DNA of 64,000 nucleotides from Posidonia oceanica (lineage: Eukaryota > Streptophyta > Magnoliopsida > Alismatales > Posidoniaceae), in the NCBI GenBank assembly GCA_037176725.1, contig JAZBRS010000057.1:89115501-89179500 (forward strand), read 5' to 3'. A model generated the notes under the pieces. It searched no databases, was not told the origin of the DNA, and saw nothing but the letters and a program-made list of their open reading frames with translations. Numbering within the stretch: the first letter of the stretch is position 1; each line of letters begins with the position of its first letter. The translations under genes and the position numbers were made by a program. This document shows, piece after piece, positions 19,915 through 32,191 of this stretch.

Positions 19915-22697
19915 TGTAGACACCCCATTTTGACAGAATTTTAGTTGGAGAATCTTTGGAGACTTGCTCAAACTTTGGCATGGCAAATCCAAATTCCAAA
20001 CCTAATCCCAATCCAACCAAACCCTAAACCTTACCTAAACTCTACCCTAAACCAACCTTAAACCTAACACCACAAGCCCTCACAAAATCCAAAACCCATT
20101 GGTGGTTCAAGGACAAGGAAGTGGGCCTGGATTTCACTGTATAGGCCCAGTCCACTGGGTTGCATGCTCTGTCGCCACTCGCAGAGGCGATTAGACCTAT
20201 CGCCACTCTAAGCGGCGACTGGGTTTGTCGCCAGTGAGAGTGGCGACTTTCTGCAACTCAGGCCATCGGTTGAATTTTTTCCACGTGGCCACCACAGGTC
20301 ACCTCCTCCGCCACTCAACCTGCCACCCCATCCACTCCCCACTTACTACCTCACTATCTCCACCCGCTAGACGCCAATCGCCACTTACTCCCTAGCACCG
20401 CGTCCCCTCCTCGCCGGCGTCCTTCTCGCTCTCTCCACCGTCACTGACTGGTTGCCTGCCACCGACGACCTTCATCGTCCTCTCCTGCCCCGCACTTACT
20501 TCCCTGCCATTGCCCTGACATAGCAGCCACCTTTCTCCCCTCTCCGCCCTCACTGCCACCACCTTCCCACTTGCGTTGGCTGGCGAACAAAACAAGAGGA
20601 ACCCATCACTGTTTCACTACCACATACACAATTCAGAGCCTCCAAGCGAGAATTCAAGCATCCCAGAGCGTTTCCCTTTCTCCCTTGTGCGTTCCCGAGC
20701 GATCCCACACCTTCCCACGGCCTGCCGTTGCCACACGAACCCATCTTTGGTCACCTTCTCCACCTCCATTCATCACTCCAGCGAGCCATAGAGGTTAAAC
20801 ACCTCACCCATTTGCATGCCTAAGGATCCAGGAATGTTCCCGGACCTCCTCCCTTCGTGGCTGGATAACCCGGCCGTCCACTTGCGCTCCCGGCCGTCCT
20901 AATGACCGACGACGCAAGGCAATGCCGACGAGCGGCCAACAGAGGCAGGAAAGAGGCGCCTGCCTCTTTTCTCAGCTCGCGAACGTTCCCTCACGTCCTC
21001 CTCATCCTCATGACGCTTCCTAGCCGCCTCCTTGGGTTACCGGCCGCACATGTGGCCGGAACTCGATGAGCTCCGGCGGCGCAAAGTGGAGGAGGTGGGT
21101 GGAGCGATCCAAGCCACCATTTCCCACACCGAAGGTGTGCCTGTGATCGTGGGATTGCCGTGAAGCTTCCCTGATCAACCCTGACCTTTTTGGCTTCGCC
21201 CGGAGCACACAATTCGGCGTTGAAGTCTGATCATCGGACTGCCAGGTGCACTGCCCCTCCTAGCGGCGACTGGTCTGCAACTTTGGACTGCCATCGGTCG
21301 GTCTTTGGGCCGATGCTTCGGGCGATCAAGACCTCTATTTTGCTTGATGTTTGTATGCCTGTGATCGTGGATGAATGCTCTTTAATGACATGTATTTAGA
21401 TGTTTACTTCGCATCGTCATTGGTGCGAGATTTAGCGCTAAAGTCCACTGTTTTGACTGCCCGGACTACAGGGGTGTCGCTTGTTCCACCGGCGACTAAC
21501 CTGCAATTTTGACAGTCCTCCAGCCGGACTCTGAGTCAATGTATCTCATCACTTAGGCTTCCATTTTACAAAGTGATTGTATGGTTTTAATCTCGGATAT
21601 GCCATCTTTAATTCCATGTGTTTAGTTTTCTGTTTCGCATCGTTTATATAGCCTTTTTATGGCAATGAATGTCACTATCTGGGAGCTGTGTGTGCGCTTG
21701 TGTCGCTTGAGATACCGGCGACTTTCTCCGGCGCTAGTCACAGAGGCGACCTGTGTTGTCGCTGCACTGAGAAGTGGCATGTGCCTCACCGATCTCACTG
21801 ACAACACGCACTGCCGTCGGTCAGGGTGGTGACCCAGTCCAAACAGTGGACAAAGCCACTCATTTGCTGCTTTTCGCTTTGTCCACCCGACTCGTTTTAA
21901 TCCTAGTCTTAACCGTAGATATGCTATTTTTAATGCCATGTTTCTAGTTTTGTGTTTCGCATGGTTTTCTTAGCCTTTTTATGGCAATGATCGTCACTAT
22001 CTGGAAGCAGGGTGTGTGCCTCTACCGCCTGTTCTACCGGCGATAAGCATTGCCGCCGCTTAGGCCGGCGACCCATGCAGCAGTCCAGGCAGTGGATAGA
22101 GCCACCCTTTTGCCGCCTTGTTTTGTTTGCTCGACTTGTTTAGCTTCAGTTTTGCTTTCCTCACTTGTTTATCGCCTCTCTACGATGTTTTAACTTTAAT
22201 TAATCGCTTTTAAATAAGATTTGCTAAGCTTTGCATGGTTTATAATTGCATATTGCATACCGCCTTAGGACGAACATAAATCGGCATTTATTTGCCAACA
22301 TTTGCCACACAATAGCGGATCAGTTTAAAAAGACCAATTCCTCGGGCGTGTCGAGGGCGCCTAACATCTTTCCCGCACGTAACAGGAGTCCTTACCCTTT
22401 CTCTAGACCGCATTGACTTTGTGTCATATACTTGGATTGGATTTTGCATATTTCTTAAATGCATATGTTTTCTTTGCACATTTCTTATATGGTTTTCCTA
22501 GTCTTTCCGTTTTAATAAATTAGGTGGCGACTCCTTGTCTTTTCTTTTGTTTTCCTTTTGCATTCGTCTCTGCTTTTCCGATGTTTTTCGAGTCGAATGT
22601 CCCTCCTCGGATCCATCACTATCAGTGGCCTCTCATTGGTCGGTGTGCGCGAGCTCTGGCAGCGTGCATGGACGTGTCGATTTTGCGGGTTACTATA
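19915..22697 (+). mobile_element. 3' LTR of element A
   Basis: It starts TGTAGACACCCCATTTTGAC right after the polypurine tract. The 3' part contains GGGCGTGTCGAGGGCGCCTAAC...CCGCACGTAACAGGAGTCC (about 22345-22395) and TAGGTGGCGACTCC, blocks also found in the LTRs of element B and, from general knowledge, conserved near the ends of Tat/Ogre LTRs. Internally a block (ATGCCATGTGTTTAG...TTTCGCATCG then TTTTTATGGCAATGA) recurs at about 21600 and 21930, with a weaker copy near 21380. Near 20165-20250 GGCGACT/AGTCGCC words repeat. It ends where element B is inserted. The last bases, ..TACTATA, resemble the B terminus TACTACA with one change. No gene is seen; the open frames here are incidental. Confidence 0.78.
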
Positions 22698-25600
22698 TGT
22701 AGTAATCCCAATCGGAATCAGGCTTACTATTAGCGGCGATTAATCCGAGGAAGAGGCTCAACTCGAAAACACTTAAAATCGAGGAGAAAAGAGAAGATAA
22801 GACAAATCAGAGTCGCCACCATGTCTATTAACGGGAGACAAGGAAAACCGGGGGAGATGCGTGAATTAACACGCAAAACCAAGCAAGAAATGCAAAGCAA
22901 AACAGTGCAAGGGAAAACAAATGTAAATACATGCAAATGAGATGACTCATGCCTAGGATAAGAGCGATATGGTCATTGCGGGCCAAAAGACTGGGCAAGG
23001 ACTCCTGTTACGTGCGGGGAAGGTGTTAGGCACCCCCGACACGCCCGAGAATCGGTCTTTCTAGGCTTACGCTCGCATACGCAGGGAGATGCAGATCTGA
23101 ATGCCTATGTGCCTAAATGAATGCTCAAGGTGTGCTCTAAGTGGAGAAATGCAATGCAGGGAAAGTAAACGTGCTGTCTAAGTGCTCAGCAACGCTGTCT
23201 GTGTTCCGAACCGGGCGAAACCTGGCTCGTGAGAACTCCAGGCAGTAAGCATTACAGCCCTATATGCAAATGCAGGCGGAAAAGCAAAACAACGGCAAAA
23301 CCATGCAATGCAATCGACATGCAAGAGAAAACGGCGTAAAGCACGCAAAACGAGGCGAAAAACAAGAAAGCGTGCAAAACGGTGCAAAAGAACGAAACCG
23401 GTGCACAAAACAAGCGAAAAAAAGCAGGGCGGCACGCAAAACGAGACAAGAAAAACAGAATGGCACGCAAAACGAGCGAGAACGCAAGGCGGCATGCAAA
23501 AACGGGCGAAAAGCAAGGCGGCACGCAAAACGGTGCAAAAGAAGAGGCGAGCGTGCAAAACGGCGCAAAAGCAAAGCAGGCACGCAAAACGGTGCCAAAG
23601 CGAGAGCGGGCACTCAAAACGGTGCCAAAAGTAGCGAACTAAAACCTCGGAAAAGCCATGCGAATGCAAATGTAAAGAAAAAGATTAGAAGAAATAAAAG
23701 GAGAAGTAGAAACAACGCATGTGTGAGAACAAGCGCTGTCCGGGGGCCACACAGAGTAGGTGTGAAGACCTACAAAGGGGAAAGTGAGCAAACGGAGGGA
23801 TTACCACTTCTTTGTGACCGTTTCCCACTAAACCGTTCCACGATCTGTCTCGCACGCTGCCCCAAAGCTCGCGATGCGATCGGATCGTGGAAAAGGGGGA
23901 AGAAAGTCGCATTAAGTGGTGAATCCAGGGGAAAACACAACACAAAATGCATAGGAGTACGTGAAACGGGGATCTGAGTTGACAGACAAGAAGAGGAGGC
24001 CCTATTCTACATGCTCAAAGAGACAGAAAGCGAAAACAAGGCAAAGAATGCAAATGGCATGCGAATGAATGCAATACAGGGGTTCAGGAGGACATACCTG
24101 GAAATCCTAGGGCCTGATCTGAAATCTGCTTGGTCCCATGCTGAAGAGCGCTTCGCCGCGGTCGTCTGGGCAGCTTATTTGAGAAGATCCAACGGTCGGA
24201 TTGCAAGATATCGCAGCTTCAAGGCAGAAGGGCCAGAACAGGGGGAGGAACAGATCTAGGTATTCAGGAGATCCTAGGGGTGTGCAGAAGGTCCTCCCAA
24301 GTGAAGGGGAGCTAAGAGTGCTTAGTGTGTGCAAAGGGATGCTAAAATGCAAAGCTAAATGAATGCAGGATGCATGCAAAAGCAAGAAAAGACAAGGAAA
24401 AGAAATTTGGAAAAAACAGGAGTTCAAAAGCATTTCTGAAAAAGAAAAGGAGGCTAAAAGCAAGTTTTCAAAAAGGATGGGGCCCACAGGGGAGAGTTTT
24501 GAAAACAGGAGAGGGCAGAGGGTTATTTTGCAAAAGACTGGGTTCAGAAAGCCATTTTGAAAAGAGGGTATGCATTGGAAGAAGTTTTGAAAACAAAAGG
24601 AGGGTCAGAATGCAATTTTGGAAAAACTAGGGTCTAGAGTGCAAATTTTCCAGAAAATGAGGTTCCGAGGAGTCTGGGAATGCAAGTGGAGGGTCTACAT
24701 GCAATTTTGTAAGAATAGGAGCTAAGATGCAACTTTAGGGGCAAAACAGTTTTTTTACATGCTTTTAAAAGGATACAAGGACCTATGTGTCATTTTTAAA
24801 ACATGCAAGGGTCAGATATGCAATTTTATATGCAAAATATGCTCTGAAAACCAAAAGACAGGACTGATGTGCAATTTTTAAAAAAACAGGGGCCAAAATG
24901 CAATGCAATAAGCTAAAATGCATGCAAAATGCTACTGTCCATTTAAAATGGACCTAAATGCAAAAATGAGAAAGTAGAGGGCAAAACATGCAATGCAGTA
25001 TGCAAAAATCAAAAATAAAACCTAAGTTTTTACAGTGCATGGACCTAAGTGCAAAATCAGAAAAAATGCAAGGGGCCAGAATGCAATTTGATATGGCAAA
25101 ATGCATGCAATTAAATGATCTGATTTAAAACAGGACCTAAGTGCAAAAATTGAAAACAGAGGGATTAAAACATAAAAAAAATTACAACTACACAGCACAG
25201 TAACAGGACCAAAATGTAAATACAGAAAAGCAGAAATAAAAGCAGCAATTTAGCATGATACTAAATTAAAAACTAAGCAAATTAAATAAACTGAGGACCA
25301 GAATGCAAAAATGGAAAAACTTAAGGCATAAATGCAATATTAGCACAGAAACTATATAAACAGAAAAATAAAAGCACAGTGCTTGGCCGGAGGTGGCTGG
25401 CACTGTAGCAGTGAGCCACCGGCGCTCACCACCACCGGCACAGGAGGGCTGCGGGGGTGTTGATCGGTGGAGGAGGTTGCCAGCGTCTGTGCGGAGCTCC
25501 GGAGATCACCTGGGGACCGTTCTTCTGGCCGGAGCGTTCGGAGAACAGGAGACCGGCGCCGGAGAAGAAGGAGGGTCCGGCGAGCTGCAGACGGAGCTGG

Positions 25601-28588
25601 AGGGCTGGGAACCGGCTTCTGGTCGGCGGAAAAGCATTAGGGGGAAGAGAGAGAGCGGGGGAGATTAGTGATTACCTGTCGTCGTGTCCGGAGTGCGCTC
25701 CCGACCTCGACAGGATCGGAGATGGCCGGCGGTCGTCGTCCGGTTGCAAAGGTGGCTTCCAGCGGCTCGCGGTGGTTGCGGCTTCTTCAGGACGATCTCC
25801 TGGAGCTTCCCAGATGGTCGGACGACGCTTCTGTGGCTCGAACGAAGAAATGAGGTTTGTGGGTCGACTGTGAGCAGCTGGAGGTGGGGAGGCCTGTCCG
25901 CTGCTCCTCGGCTTGGATGGAGCCTTCCAGAGGACTGCTGGAGGTCCGGCGAAGGGGTTTGGATGGTTGGATTGGGGTTCTGGAGCGTGTGGCGAGAAAT
26001 TGGAGAGACGGGCTGATTTTGGACAGAAGTGAGGCAAGCTGTTTGTAGTGGAAATCTCAGGCGGTGGTGAGGGATAGGGTTGAAGGTCTGGTGTTTCTGG
26101 AAGGTGGAGTGCAGGTGAGTGTTGGGGAAGGATTTGGGAGGATGCGGTGAGCTCTGGAGGAGGGAATTGTGAGAGGATGGAGGTTGGCTTGCAGTTGACC
26201 TGCTGCAGGTGGTCAGGGTAGTTTTAGGTGGTGAAAAGGTGATGGAAAGTGGGGAGATGAAGGCTGGTTGCTGGGTGAGTTTGGGGGAGCGATTGGGAGG
26301 AGTTCTGAGGCCGGGAAGGATGCTGGGTTATGGGAAAAAGGAGAGGAGGATTTTCTGAATTTTGGGAAAGAAACGGGAGAGGTTTCAGGAGTGGGAATGG
26401 TCTGGGATTTGGTTTTCTCTCCGGGGTGCTAAGGGAGACTCACCGGCTCTCTCCCACTGCTCTCTTCTCTCTGGAATTGGAGGGTGAATAGGGGGGAGGG
26501 AAGAAGGTCGCTCAGGTGGGGAAGATGCAATGGAATTCCTCTCTGGTTTTCTCTCAGGACGACGCAAAGCTCTCTCTCTGAAGGAGGAAGAAGGAGCGGA
26601 AGGTTTTGTTCGAGCGGGAGCCCTCGAATGCAATTGCAGGAGGTGGCTTGGGAAGGCTGGTTGCAGGAGATTGGCAGCAATCGACAGGGAGTTGGTAGCT
26701 GTGGCAATGAGGAGTAGGCCGGCGAGAGGCGTGGCCTAGGGAGCTGCAAAGGCCGAAAGGTGGAGCGAAGGCAGAGGAAGAGTGCTGCAATGGGCGGCCG
26801 GCAGTGAGAGGGTGAGTCTGCAGAGGAAGCGTGCTGAGATTTCAAAATCAGAGAGGGAAGGAGAGGAGGAAGAAGAAGCAAGGTGCTGCTGTTGGCAGAA
26901 AGAAATGAAAGAAAGGAAGAAAGGAAGAAGGGAGGAGGGATCAGGGGCCTGACGGGCCAGAGAAAAAAAAGAAAAAGAAAAAAATAATAAAAAGGAAGGA
27001 GAGAAACGGGCTGATGGGCCCAGCAAGGAAAAAGGAAATAAAAATGAGAAAGAAGAAAGAAAGAGAGGAAAAGAAGAGAAATAAAATAGGAAAAAAAAAA
27101 ATAAATTAGAAATAATTAAAAATACTAGAAAGGTTGTGTTGTGAGTTAGGATTTTAATTAGATTTTTTTTAATGACTGTTTTGGGTTAATTAGTGTGTTT
27201 TGGGCTTGATTAGGGTTTTAGGGTTTTGTTTTGTTCTTAATTTGTTTTCCACTTGATTAAATGTTTGTTAAATCTTTTAAATTGTTTTTTAAAATTGTGT
27301 TTTTCTTGTTAAGCATTTAGGATATTAATTAGGATTTTTAGGATTTATTTTCATATTAATTAGAGTGGGTTTTGGGCTTTTAGTTTTAGTCTTTTAGGGT
27401 TTTCTTTTCTTAAGTCTCTTGGGATTAGGTTTTTGATTTTTATTTGTTAATTTTTCTTGAAAATTTTAGTTGGATTTCTCTAGTTTGATGGGGTGTTTTT
27501 AAGTCTTTTAAATGTGTTTTCCTTTTCCTTTTTGATTAAGTCCTTATGTTGTTTTTCTTATGTTTATTAGGTTAAGTCTCTTGCTTCTTTAATTACTTAT
27601 CTTAGTGTTTGTTTTTTAATTCTCCTTTTTAGGGTTTTTTTTTTTAATTCTTCTGATGGGGTTTTTACTTTTGGTGGGTTTTGATTTTATTTTAGTTTTT
27701 TCTCGATTTTTCAGTGTTTTCTTTTGGTTTGTTTTGTATTTTTTAGTTTGCATTCTTGATTTTCTTTTTAGCTTGATTTAGTTAAGTTTAAGTTTTTAAT
27801 TGCTTGTTTAATGTTTTTTAGTTGTTTTTCTTAGAACTCTGATTTGCTTCTTTTATGTTTTGGGGTTTTACAGATTTTTAGGGATTTTTATGGGTTTTTG
27901 CAAAAGAGAGAAAAGGGAAAGAGAAGGAGGAAAGGAATGGAAAAAAGAGGGAAGTAAAAGGAAAAGAGATGGGTTTGAGGGAAATGATTTTTTAAAATTC
28001 AGGGAAAATGCTAAAAATAAAATAAACATAGGAATAAGATAGAGAAGGGATAGAAGTACAAAGGAGGCCCACAGCCAAGCCAGGAAAAGGGCAAGAAGGG
28101 GGGAAAAGAGAGATGATAATCAGGAGAGAGAGAGGAGAGAGAAAACGATAATCCCGAAGAGAGAAAACGATAATTTGAGCAAATGGAAGGCTTAGGTGTC
28201 TCGAAAAGCGAGGAAACTTGGCGAGTGGGTAGTCTAGGGTTTCTAGAGCTGGTTCTGAGGTTTTGGTTTAGTTCCACGGAGGTTCTGGAGGAGTTTTAAG
28301 GTGTAGAAAAAGGGGAGTTTTACCTAGGTTTTCTAGGGTTTTTGGGAATGGTCTTGATTTGAATTTTTGCGGGTTTTTAGGTAGGTTTGCTAAGTCATCA
28401 GGGGTGAGTTTTCCTGTGGATTTTGGTCAAGTTTTGAGCTTGGGAAGAGGGGTAAAGGCTTAGGTCAATTTTGGCTTGTTTTGAAGGGTAAAGAGGAGGG
28501 TTAGGGTTTGGTTTTAGGTTAGGGTTTGAGTCCAGCAATCACTAGGAGGGCCCCAGTCGATCCAGCCTGTCAAAATGGGGTGTCAACA
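22698..28588 (-). mobile_element. 3' LTR of element B (5891 bp)
   Basis: On the minus strand it runs from 28588 to 22698. Composition changes strikingly along it: AT-rich with TTAGGGTTTT-like words (27120-27860), purine-rich GGAAGAAAGG (26880-27110), GC-rich (25380-26800), then a long stretch of repeated AGAATGCAATTTTG-like words (24480-25330), and a segment of repeated GCACGCAAAACGGTGC words (23290-23640). The conserved Tat/Ogre block CCTAACACCTTCCCCGCACG lies near the end (about 23008-23035 on the minus strand). Open frames occur in both LTR copies because the copies are nearly identical, so their presence twice is not evidence of selection. Confidence 0.92.
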
Positions 28589-28601
28589 GATGCCCCTCCC
28601 T
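28589..28601 (-). other. Polypurine tract of element B
   Basis: The minus strand reads AGGGAGGGGCATC directly before the 3' LTR. Element A has AAGGAGGGGGGCATC at the same place. This is the expected plus-strand priming site. Confidence 0.8.
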
Positions 28602-29469
28602 GAGCAAGGTCAAGCGGAGCGAGGCTGCTGCTCAGGGTTGACAAGACACCCCATCTGACCGACGGGAGCAGCGGTTTGCTATGGGCGTGAGCTATTTATT
28701 CGGCGGATGCACCGATGATTGTAGCCCGTTGCCACAATGCAAGATGCAGGGTGCAGATGGATGATGCTAAGTGTGTAAATGCAACTTGTATGCTTATGCT
28801 AAAGCTTATTGCGCTGTACTCCTCTGGGGGAAAGCGAGATGGTGCATGCACGTGGGAGGGTGGAAAATGCAATGCAAGATCGCCGGACAATACTTCGGGA
28901 GAGTCGGGCGAGGGGGTGCGCTGAGCGGTGTGCAGCTCTAGCGCGGGGGTGCCGTTTGCCAAGCTTCTGCTGTAGGCATAGGCGATGCGAGTGCTGAAAG
29001 TAAAAGGCTGAAAAGTAAAGATGCTGGAAAGTAAAGTGCTGAGAAGTAAATATGCTGTGATGTGCATGCGGTGGCGGGTGCAGGCCCGGGAAGGCGAAGT
29101 GCGGGAGTTGGTGTAAGGACCATAGAGGAGCAGCAGCGCAATAAGGGTGCAATGTTATGCAATGTTATGCAGTGGAATGCAGGATATAAACAGTGGAACG
29201 CCGGGCATACGGAACCAGGAAAACGATCCCAAGGCTGCATACTACTGCGAGTATCATCCAAAGCCGGCAAGCTGCGAAAGTCTTGCGGGTGCCGAGGATG
29301 ATACCTTAGGCAATACACGAGCCAGGGGTTCGAATCCTAAGCACGCCATGCCCGTGTAATGATGGAATGCAGTACTAGGACTGACTCTACAGAGGACACA
29401 AGGAAGCTATATGGTGTTATGCAATGCGAATGCTGATGATATGCAACAAAATGCTATTTGTTCTACGAT
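28602..29469 (-). other. Element B 3' non-coding region matching element A
   Basis: The part near 28602-28735 (GTCAACCCTGAGCAGC..., GGTGCATCCGCCGAATAA on the minus strand) matches element A at about 19725-19910. No protein similarity is recognised; the remaining open frames lack family features. Confidence 0.55.
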
Positions 29470-29830
29470 GAAATGAGTGATAAGTTAACGGACCTATCAC
29501 CGGATAGTTAGGGCTATCAGCCCGTTGAGGAGTTAACAGACTCGTCACCGGATAGCTAGGGCTATCAGCCCACTGAGGAGTTAACGGACTCATCGCCGGA
29601 TAGTTAGAGCTATCAGCCCGCTGAGGAGTTAACGGACTCATCGCCGGATAGTTAGGGCTATCAGCCCGAATGAGGAGTTAACGGACCCATCGCCGGATAG
29701 TTAGGGCTATCAGCCCGCTGAGGAGTTAACGGACTCATCGCCGGATAGTTAGGGCTATCAGCCCGAATGAGGAGTTAACGGACTCATCACCGGATAGTTA
29801 GGGCTATCAGCCCGCTGAGGGTGGAAAGGG
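29470..29830 (-). repeat. Tandem array of about 50-bp units in element B
   Basis: About seven units, plus-strand consensus GAGGAGTTAACGGACTCATC then CCGGATAGTTAGGGCTATCAG and CCCG. The unit recurs at about 30010-30060 and 30190-30300 and as a separate array at 31784-32035. It also occurs in decayed form in element A. Confidence 0.88.
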
Positions 29831-30009
29831 GGCGGGATACCGAGCCAGAAGGTGCGGCAGAGGTCCAAAGACACTCCCGCGACAGTTGGGGATGTCAGCC
29901 CGAACGAGGATGGAAATGGGATACCGAGGGGTAGCAAACAAGATGCCCCTGGTATCAGGATGATACCAGGGGACAGCCGAAGTACTCCTGGCACCGAAAT
30001 GCGATGACG

Positions 30010-30300
30010 GATAGATGAATGGATGATAGGTTGACGAACCTATCGCCGGGCAGTTAGGGGTGCCAGCCCGAATGATGATGAGGGAACGATACCATAGGGC
30101 AGCCGAAAAAGATGCCCCTGGTATCAGAATGATACCAGGGGACAGCCGAAGCGCCCCTGGCACCAGAATGCAAGGGTGGATGAACAAGCGGATGGATGAT
30201 AGGTTGACGAACCCATCGCCGAGCAGTTAGGGGTGCCAGCCCGAGGATGATAGGTTAACGGACCTATCGCCGAGCAGTTAGGGTTGCCAGCCCGAATGCA
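30010..30300 (-). repeat. Scattered copies of the 50-bp unit and a duplicated spacer
   Basis: Units of the GGTTGACGAACC.ATCGCCG.GCAGTTAGGGGTGCC type alternate with a spacer that has the palindromic pair CCCCTGGTATCA and TGATACCAGGGG. The spacer occurs at about 29950-29975 and again at 30113-30140. The spacer is shared with element A at about 15510-15550. Confidence 0.7.
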
Positions 30301-31783
30301 AAGAATGAGGGATGCGAATGGATACATAGAAAACGGGAAACCCCCCGTGGTGGGTGTGCAATGGTCTCAGCACGGGCATGCTTCGTAGCATCACGAGGTG
30401 ACAAACAAGGGACATGCCGGTCATCAAGGACCTACCCAACGCGGTGGGTGGCAAAACTTTGAAAAACGCGGAGCCTCTGAGCGAGGTCAGGCAAAAGTGC
30501 TCATCCTTGACTCCGGTCTTCGAAAACAGAGAGAAGAGAAGGTAAGTATATTACAGCATGCATTTTTTTGGTGGCTTTGGACTCAAAGCAACTGCCAAGA
30601 GGGTGCTTCTGCACTTTCTAACTCAGGAGACTCGATCCTCGAGCAACGCCATGCCGAGTTGTGGTCGGTGGCTCTCTTTCTCACTCTTGGCTCGGGATGA
30701 GGCTTTGGCTTCGCAGAGAATAGCCTTTGGCTGCAGGTAGGTAGCAGAAGCGTTGGATGCAGCTTCACAGCCTCCGTCTTAATTCCTCGGGGACCGACTA
30801 CCGCTTTTGACACTCACAGGATGATGTTTCTTTTCCCCTCATGAGTGATTGGATCTGCATCTAGCCTTCTTGGAAATAAGTGTCGTCTGCACAGGGGTTG
30901 GAGCGTGCTGCTACGCTTGGAGGGTGGGGCCAGGTCCTCCAGATATGATGTCTTGTGCAGTTGCCAGTGTAGCGCTTGATGTTGATAACTGAGGTGGCTT
31001 TGACGCTCGTCCGAATCACTCCTCTCATGAGCGCCTTCTTTCTTCAACTTCTTTCTTCATTTTTCTTTTGTGCTCAGCATGCATATCAAGTTATCATATT
31101 CTTTTGCTCACATGATCTCTATTCTTTTGGGATATGCATGTCTTCGCCCTCTTGGGGTAGCGGTCCCTGATGAGGCATTAAGAGTTCGGCTGATCCGCAT
31201 ACACCCTCAGCCTCTGCAATGTGTGCTTGCAGCCTTTGGCTATGCCCCGCTCTGCTTTGGTCCTCTCCGTGTTCGGTGGACTCTCTTGATAAGGTGGATC
31301 CTGCTTGTAGTGTTCTGAAACTCAGCGGGATGCTCTATTCTGCTCTCAGTCTCACTTTGTGGCCACATGCAAGAGATGGCGCTGCTCGGGTGAGACCTGC
31401 CTGAGCCTGTCGCTGCTTGACATCCTCTAGGCACTGCTTGCTTGTCCATAGCCAGGTTTCTGATTATACAAATGTTTATGGGTTTTGTATTTTTTAGAAG
31501 GGAAGGGACAAGCATGTTTTTGGGTTTTTGCATTGGTTTTGTATTTTTTATGGTTTTTTAGGCTTAAGAAAACATAACAGGGAAAACCAACAGCAATGCG
31601 AGAAAATATTTTTGCGTTTTTTTTGGTTTTCTTGATATTTTTGTTTTTTTTTTGGCATTTTGCTTTACAGGATGCATGAAATGGTATGTATGTGTAGAAG
31701 GTGATATGCATGATGATAGATATGTACAGGATGGGATGAATGCATGAGATGATAGCTATGTGCAGAGGAATGTGCAAGGTGAT
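30301..31783 (-). other. Unrecognised interior segment of element B
   Basis: This stretch has no match I can name on either strand. The plus strand has splice-like AAG/GTAAGT at about 30541 and CAG/GTAGGT at about 30738 and resembles ordinary gene-like sequence of mixed composition, so a captured fragment is possible but unsupported. No RT, RNase H or integrase motif is present. Confidence 0.35.
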
Positions 31784-32035
31784 AGGTTGACGGACCTATC
31801 GCCGAATAGTTAGAGATATCAGCCCGAGGATGACAAGTTAACGGACCTATCGCCGAGCAGTTAGGGTTGCCAGCCCGGAATGACAGGTTAACGGACCTAT
31901 CGCCGAGCAGTTAGGGTTGCCAGCCCGGGGATGACAGGTTAACGGACCTATCGCCGAGCAGTTAGGGGTGCCAGCCCGGGGATGACAGGTTAACGGACCT
32001 ATTGCCGAGCAGTTAAAGGTGCCAGCCCGGATGAT
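31784..32035 (-). repeat. Second array of the 50-bp unit in element B
   Basis: Five units with ACGGACCTATCGCCGAGCAG at 31841, 31891, 31942 and 31993 (spacing 50-51 bp), plus a diverged first unit at about 31790. It lies downstream of gag in the sense of the element. Confidence 0.88.
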
Positions 32036-32191
32036 GAGATGAATGCAAGAAGTAGAAGAGATGCATGCTTTTTAATGAGTTTTGTTGATTTTATACTTTT
32101 TATGATTTTCAGGCAAGGTGAAAAACCGCAAAAACAAAACGAAACGAAAAGAAACGACAATGCAGAAAACAAAAGAGAGGTTAGGAGGGCT

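Larger units (their letters stand above)
3259..22697 (+). mobile_element. Element A: decayed Tat/Ogre-like Ty3/Gypsy retrotransposon, 5' part missing
   Basis: In order the element shows RT (3259-4178), RNase H and an additional archaeal-type RNase H (4966-5995), integrase (about 6011-7115), a spacer, a DUF7745-like ORF (8169-9036 plus 10666-11112), tandem arrays (15641-19165), a polypurine tract (19900-19910) and a 3' LTR (from 19915). The dual RNase H and lack of a chromodomain are known features of the Tat lineage. Gag, protease and the 5' LTR are not visible. The coding parts have many stops and frameshifts. Three other transposable elements (4179-4965, 9037-10665, 11369-15324) are inserted in it. 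The end at 22697 is inferred from the insertion point of element B. Confidence 0.8.

Noticed and set aside
20000..20080. Telomere-like CCCTAAA words in the element A LTR
   Set aside because: The words are irregular (CCTAAACC, CCTAACAC) and few; this is not an interstitial telomere array.
23260..23670. Overlapping frames of 100-240 codons in the element B LTR, repeated at 36720-37190
   Set aside because: They come from ACGCAAAACGG-type short repeats, and the second set exists only because the LTRs are copies of each other.
25393..26037. GC-rich frames in the LTR that look gene-like on both strands
   Set aside because: No domain is recognisable, frames overlap on both strands, and duplicate presence reflects LTR identity. 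A captured gene cannot be excluded but is not supported.
29310..29350. tRNA-like B box (GGTTCGAATCC)
   Set aside because: There is no A box, anticodon arm or acceptor pairing in the preceding 70 bases; it is likely a chance match within element B.
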